This document shows, one piece after another, positions 59,374 to 64,000 of a DNA stretch of 64,000 nt. Each line of letters begins with the position of its first letter. Positions within the stretch are counted from its first letter, which is position 1. Below the pieces are notes generated by a model. That model had not been told where the DNA came from. It did no database searches and saw only the letters and a list, made by a program, of their open reading frames with translations. Position numbers and translations under genes: made by a program. Source of the DNA: Lacinutrix neustonica (GTDB taxonomy: Bacteria; Bacteroidota; Bacteroidia; Flavobacteriales; Flavobacteriaceae); the NCBI RefSeq assembly GCF_026625145.1, contig NZ_CP113088.1, forward strand, positions 2,087,501-2,151,500. Direction: 5' to 3'.

Positions 59374-60507
59374 ATGATTAACAAACGCCTTTTAATTAAA
59401 AACTTACTCGCCCATAATGATGAGAACAGTTTTTATGACAAAAAGCGAAAAATTGATATTGATTTAAAAGAAGGAAAGGCGAAGTTTTTAAAACATATTT
59501 GTGCGCTTTCAAATAGTAATCCTAAAAACAACTCCTTCATTGTTATTGGCGTAGAAGACGAGGATAACGAGATTATTGGAGTCGATTTTTTTGATGACTC
59601 TAAAATTCAAAACCTCATCAATGCTTATCTCACGAATCCACCAATTGTACAGTATGAGAATATCCCATTTCCACATTTAGCAGATCATAAAGTGGTGGGC
59701 TTAGTCACTATTCGTGCCAATGAAGGTTTAACTTCATTACGAAAAAACATCTGGAAATATTATGGAGGTTCTGTATTTTTTAGAGATGGCAGTATGAGCA
59801 TGCCTAAAATATTTAAAAGTGATATTATAGATGTTAATTCTAAAATAGTTGAAGCTATTGAAAGTCACTCACACAATAATATTGAACACACATTAGATGG
59901 TGTATTCGATTTTATGAATAAACGAAAAGATTACCATCCACAATACAAAGTTTTCAAAGAATATTTTGTGGTATGTTGGGCTGGGCAGCGTAAAGAAGCA
60001 AATGGTAATGTGTTCTTTTCTAGGGTAGACATTGAACTTATTAATGAACAAGTGCGCTTATTTTATTCGACTTTAGATGACGTTGCCATTTACTTTGACC
60101 AGGATACCTTCAAAATAATAGAATATGTGTCATTAGGTCTTCAGAATAATTTTAAATATTATCCCCTTGAAGAAACCATCATTCAATTTAACGAAAACGC
60201 GCATTACACGATTGACTCTACTTTAGTATTTCAGCCACCGGAATTTGACAAAAAAGTATTGCATCACATCTACAATGCTAATAATGCCATTTTAGAAAAA
60301 TTAAAAAAAGGAGCCACTCTTAATCTTTCCGAAATACAAGACCTTCAAAACTTACCGGCAACCTATTTAATCTGTTATTTGAACTTATTCCATGAGGCCA
60401 TAGATAAATTACTGGAGGCCAAGCCGTATTTAAAAGACTACAGCGATGCTGTTTACATCCAATTTAAAGAGTCTATACGAATCTTGCGAAAAGTAAAATA
60501 CAGTTGA
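59374..60507 (+). CDS. AlbA_2 (Schlafen-like) ATP-binding domain protein
   Basis: 377 residues. Residues 15-130 hold an AlbA_2/divergent AAA_4 domain: DLKEGKAKFLKHICALSNS, FIVIGVEDEDNEIIGVDFF and VVGLVTIRANEGL. The C-terminal 230 residues show no domain known to me. It starts 37 nt after the SDR stop, probably in the same transcript. Such domains occur in regulators and defence proteins; no defence partner is visible here. Confidence 0.78.
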   Translation: MINKRLLIKNLLAHNDENSFYDKKRKIDIDLKEGKAKFLKHICALSNSNPKNNSFIVIGVEDEDNEIIGVDFFDDSKIQNLINAYLTNPPIVQYENIPFPHLADHKVVGLVTIRANEGLTSLRKNIWKYYGGSVFFRDGSMSMPKIFKSDIIDVNSKIVEAIESHSHNNIEHTLDGVFDFMNKRKDYHPQYKVFKEYFVVCWAGQRKEANGNVFFSRVDIELINEQVRLFYSTLDDVAIYFDQDTFKIIEYVSLGLQNNFKYYPLEETIIQFNENAHYTIDSTLVFQPPEFDKKVLHHIYNANNAILEKLKKGATLNLSEIQDLQNLPATYLICYLNLFHEAIDKLLEAKPYLKDYSDAVYIQFKESIRILRKVKYS

Positions 60508-60627
60508 GGCTTTTACTAATATTATATCCGTTTTAGCGGTCCATGCGATACTCACGTCACCTGTAATCCACGCTGCACTGCTTAGTTCTTTAAAGACAAA
60601 GTTGGCGTTATGTTCTGGTTTAGATAC

Positions 60628-61217
60628 TTATTTTCCGCCTTTTAATATGTCCTGCCAATCTTTGAGTTCTTCCCATTTGCCTTGAGTTGCTAATTTTGCT
60701 TGTTCCGGCCATGTTCCTGGCCTATGAATCTCGTATCGCTTACCGCCGCTACGTAACACTTCCTGACATTTATCTACTGAGCAAGCGGCTAGTGCCTCCC
60801 AGGTTTGAACATCGTGTTTATGAAACAACGCTTTAATTTTTGGCCCAATACCTTCAACAACTGTTAAATCGTCCGGGGCTATTTTTTTTCCAAAAGCGGC
60901 TTTCGCGGCAGCTGCGTTAAAATCTAGTGTGGCATTTTCTCGAGAGCTCGTGGATTCGGCCGTTTTACCAGCAGACATCATACTTGATCTTGCCCCGAAT
61001 TTCCTGCCCCGGAAGAAATACCATTGCCTACCACTTTAGTATTGCCTAACCGCTCTTTACAACCCGCTAATTCTGTCTCTAATATTGAGATTCTATTTTT
61101 ATAAACATCTACTGCATTAGATCGATTGTTTCCATCTCCGGAAAGTTTTCCTAATAAGTAACCCAATAAAGCACATACAAGCCCGACGAGTATGGGAATA
61201 AATAAACACATATCCAT
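60628..61217 (-). CDS. Membrane-anchored helix-hairpin-helix protein (frame break)
   Basis: 196 residues when joined. N-terminal helix MDMCLFIPILVGLVCALLGY with Gly-rich motif, a coiled coil (NRISILETELAGCKERLG), a linker, and a C-terminal helix-hairpin-helix domain (DDLTVVEGIGPKIKALFHKH, VQTWEALAACSVDKCQEVL). One base is missing at CCGA 60995-60998; TCNGG gives GNSGARSSMMSAGK. It follows the OmpA protein gene by 14 nt. Function unknown. Confidence 0.82.
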
Positions 61218-61231
61218 ATTTTAATTTTTTG

Positions 61232-62164
61232 TTAGTTAATAGTTACGACTACTCTTCTATTTTTAGACCGTCCTTCTTCGGTTGCATTGTCTGCAATGGG
61301 TTGATCGGGTCCTTTAGAAGTCGTTTTTATTTTAGTTTCTAAAATGTTGTTTTCCACAAAGTATTCTTTGGCGAAGTTGGCTCTGCTTAAGGCCAGTTTG
61401 ACATTACTATCCCAATCTCCAATATCATCGGTATGACCAATAATTTCAATTACGGCATTATCGTTAGCCTTATCAATATACCGAGACATTTTAGCTACTA
61501 TTTCTTTCTGCTCAGGAGACAGTGTAATGGCAGCATTCCCAATATCAAAATACATGACCAACGAATTTGCTTGGATGTCTTGCCGTAGCGCTATTAAAGC
61601 AAGTTCTACGCCAGGATCTCCTTCTATCGTAGTACTTATATTATAGTGTAGCGGTCCATAATACATTCCGTTTTCATCTCGGAATCATATCATTATTTTG
61701 TATCCCATATGTATTTAGTTTTTTTGAGGGAATCCCTTGAGAAACCATATAGTTTTTCACGGCATTAGCTCGGCTAAACCCAAGTTTGGAAATGCTGTTG
61801 TGTTCTCTTCGCCAATGGAGTAATAACCAGTAATATCAAGTCCCTTCTTTGAATTATCGTTTATAAATCGTGCTAATTTAGAGACCTCCTCGACCAATCC
61901 TTCCCCTAAAGGTGTGACAATTGAAAAGTCTGATGTTCTAAAATTAAAATTATCCTTTGCTTTAAATGCTATTCCGCTTTTAGAATCAATAATAGAAAGC
62001 CTGTTTTTTGAAGTATTTTCAACCTCCGGCACTCCTACAACTATCGTCTTAGCTTCCGCTTTTTGAGCATCCCAACAGGATTTACAACATAAAAAATAGT
62101 ACAGAATGATACCAAGAATAATCGTTAAAAAAACACCGAGAAGATAGCCGGTTTTTTTATTCAT
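61232..62164 (-). CDS. Membrane-anchored protein with two OmpA-like domains (two frame breaks)
   Basis: 310 residues when joined; an insertion and a deletion cancel. N-terminal helix (YLLGVFLTIILGIILYYFLC) and a Cys cluster (CCKSC), a first OmpA-like domain (GLVEEVSKLARFINDNSKKG, NLGLARANAVKNYM) and a second (TLSPEQKEIVAKMSRYIDKA, IEIIGHTDDIGDWDSN, GRSKNRRVVVTIN). Breaks: CTCGG 61769-61773 (CCAGA restores the Arg of LARANAV) and CTCGG 61678-61682 (restores MIPDENGMYYG). Binds peptidoglycan by family. Confidence 0.87.
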
Positions 62165-62305
62165 TATGATATTGATTTATATGTTAGTGACTGTCAAGTT
62201 ATTAAATTTAAAATCAAATTTTCACACTTACAATAACAAATAAAAAATCAAACGATCGAAATTCGACCAACACAACAAAATAAGCGATTAAACTCCTATT
62301 AAATA

Positions 62306-62336
62306 AAAAAAGCCACATCTTTCGATGTGGCTTTTC
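62306..62336 (-). terminator. Terminator of aldehyde dehydrogenase gene
   Basis: AAAAGCCACATC / GATGTGGCTTTT with a TTTC loop; A-run on the + strand gives the T-run of the minus transcript. Confidence 0.88.
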
Positions 62337-62355
62337 CAATTTGAACTAATACGTC

Positions 62356-63908
62356 TTATAAATCAAATTTAATACCCTGTGCTAAAGGTAGTTCATCTGA
62401 ATAATTTACAGTGTTTGTTTGTCTTCTCATGTACACTTTCCATGCGTCTGATCCGGACTCACGTCCACCACCAGTTTCTTTTTCACCTCCAAAAGCACCT
62501 CCAATTTCGGCACCGAAGTTCCAATATTTACGTTTGCAATACCACAATCTGATCCTGAGAATGATAAGAATTTTTCAGCTTCTTTCATTTCGTTAGTCAT
62601 AATTGCAGACGATAATCCTTGTGCAACACCGTTTTGAGCTTCAATAGCATTTTCAACCTCTCCTGAATACTCCATTAAGTATAAAATTGGTGCAAAAGTT
62701 TCGTGTTGTACAATTTCAAAACTATTTTCTGCTTCAATAATTGCTGGTTTTACATAACATCCGGATTCGTAACCTTCACCTTCCAAAACACCACCTTCTA
62801 CTAATACGTTTCCGCCCTCAGCTTTTGCTTTTTCAATAGCCGCTAAATAGGTGTTCACAGAATCTTTATCTATTAATGGTCCAATATGATTTTTTTGATC
62901 TAAAGGGTTCCCAATAGTTAATTGTCCATAGGCTCCAACAATAGCATCTCTTACTTTATCGTAAACAGATTCATGAATTATTAATCGTCTTGTTGAAGTA
63001 CAACGTTGTCCACAGGTTCCAACAGCTCCAAACACAGCACCAGGTACTACTACTTTTAAATCTGCAGTTGGTGTAATAATAATGGCGTTGTTTCCTCCTA
63101 ATTCTAATAACGATTTTCCAAAACGTTCTGCAACAGTGGTTCCCACAATACGTCCCATTCTTGTAGAACCTGTAGCAGATATTAATGGAATTCTTTTGTC
63201 AGTAGTCATCATTTCACCTACTTTATAATCTCCATTAATAATACAAGAAATACCTTCTCGCAAATTATTTTCTTTTAATACGCCTGCAATAATATTTTGA
63301 CAAGCTACTGAGCAAAGGGGTACTTTTTCTGAAGCTTTCCAAACACAAACATCACCACAAACCCACGCTAAAGCCGTGTTCCATGCCCAAACTGCCACTG
63401 GAAAATTAAAGGCTGAAATAATACCTACAACACCAATAGAGTGCCATTGTTCTCTCATGACGTGCCCTGGACGCTCAGAAGGCATGGTTTGACCGTTTAA
63501 CTGGCGCGATAACCCTACCGCAAAATCACAGATATCAATCATTTCCTGAACTTCACCGTAACCTTCTTGTAAAGATTTACCCATTTCATAAGACACCAAT
63601 TTTCCTAATGGCTCTTTTAACTCTCTTAATTTATTACCAAACTGGCGAACAATCTCTCCTCTTTGAGGTGCTGGCATCGCTCTGAATGTTGGAAAAGCAG
63701 TGGTTGCTGCTTCCATCATTTTGTCGTAGTCTGCTTTTGTTGTGGTTGTTACTTTTGCTATTAAAGACCCATCTGTTGGTGAATAAGATGAAATCATCTC
63801 CCCACTTCCAAAGCTTTTAGATCCTGTAGAGGTTCCGTCATTTACATCTTTAATACCTAACTGTTGTAAGGCTTCTTTTATTCCGAAATCAGCTGAAACT
63901 GCTATCAT
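62356..63908 (-). CDS. ALDH7-type aldehyde dehydrogenase (frame break)
   Basis: 517 residues when joined. Motifs: [49 protein letters not shown] (general base Glu) and catalytic Cys in [11 protein letters not shown]-terminal [20 protein letters not shown]. Closest to ALDH7/alpha-aminoadipic semialdehyde dehydrogenases (lysine catabolism). One base is missing at CCGA 62513-62516; TCNGG gives [17 protein letters not shown]. Confidence 0.93.
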
Positions 63909-63944
63909 ATATAATCAATTTTTACGAATTATTTAATTTTGAGG

Positions 63945-63952
63945 CAAATATA
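63945..63952 (-). promoter_or_regulatory. -7 promoter element of the aldehyde dehydrogenase gene
   Basis: TATATTTG on the minus strand, 37 nt before the ATG at 63908. Confidence 0.5.
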
Positions 63953-64000
63953 CTAATAAATGTGCGTTTTAAAGGTTATAGCTTTCTTAAAAATAGTAAC

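Noticed and set aside
60508-60627. Open stretch between the AlbA_2 gene and the helix-hairpin-helix gene, readable on both strands (e.g. minus-strand ELSSAAWITGDVSIAWTAK)
   Set aside because: It reads like protein but has no start codon or ribosome binding site and is short; possible gene remnant, not supportable.
1-64000. Widespread pseudogenisation (about 30 broken genes)
   Set aside because: Breaks include essential gmk and pheS, all joined lengths are exact, and 35 of 37 breaks share one motif; decay would be random.
1-64000. Programmed ribosomal frameshifting at CCGA-type sites
   Set aside because: No slippery heptamer or consistent stimulatory structure; breaks need both +1 and -1 shifts, occur on both strands of the motif, and come with Trp-to-Arg substitutions.
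1-64000. CRISPR arrays, tRNA/rRNA genes, insertion sequences, prophage
   Set aside because: None seen: no spaced direct repeats, no cloverleaf, no transposase or integrase-like frames.

Overview
The window is low-GC chromosomal DNA from a member of the Bacteroidota, most likely a marine-type Flavobacteriaceae. The evidence is the type IX secretion gene porZ coupled to recO, a complete MoxR/Bat (aerotolerance) operon, a lipoprotein- and TonB-receptor-rich proteome, flavobacterial families (DUF2490, DUF2007, DUF3298) and promoters of the Bacteroidota type (TTTG, about 19-20 nt, TAnnTTTG). I see no rRNA, tRNA, CRISPR array, insertion sequence or prophage.

Layout. 1-4.5 kb: M61 peptidase, UmuD-like protease, GNAT, and an HTH regulator with three tandem DUF2975 membrane proteins. 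4.6-9.8 kb: biotin genes bioF, bioD and bioA with a ketoacyl synthase; bioB follows at 13.9 kb. 9.8-16.4 kb: flotillin and its OB-fold partner, a lipoprotein hydrolase, bioB, a JmjC-like cupin. 16.5-24 kb: recX, a TonB receptor, recO, porZ, gdhA. 24-31.9 kb: PLP sulfur enzyme, DinB, ArsC-like protein, EamA exporter, thioesterase, yicC-gmk-nadD. 32-36 kb: outer-membrane and lipoproteins around a duplicated promoter/operator unit. 36.4-40.2 kb: gpsA, pheS, cvpA. 40.2-46.6 kb: an inorganic-carbon island with two beta-carbonic anhydrases, two SulP transporters, a universal stress protein and DUF2490. 47-56.4 kb: MoxR-DUF58-BatD-like-BatA-BatB-BatC-BatD-BatE. 56.6-64 kb: DUF4382 lipoprotein, aldo/keto reductase, SDR, AlbA_2 protein, OmpA-type proteins and an ALDH7-type dehydrogenase.

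The most striking signal is not a gene. At least 28 genes, including the essential gmk and pheS, carry reading-frame breaks. In 35 of the 37 breaks I could place, the break lies exactly on one short motif, read here as CCGA, CCGAGA or a close variant where the protein family requires CCNGA (TCNGG on the other strand). Independent clues (Trp-to-Arg in the BioA HIWHP motif, family-conserved residues, near absence of intact CCAGA with an excess of CCGGA) show that the original word is CCAGA/TCTGG. The simplest reading is that CCAGA is a modified (probably methylated) site in this organism and that the sequence was miscalled there. I therefore annotate the affected genes as full-length CDS spanning the break. 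The two remaining breaks lie in homopolymers.
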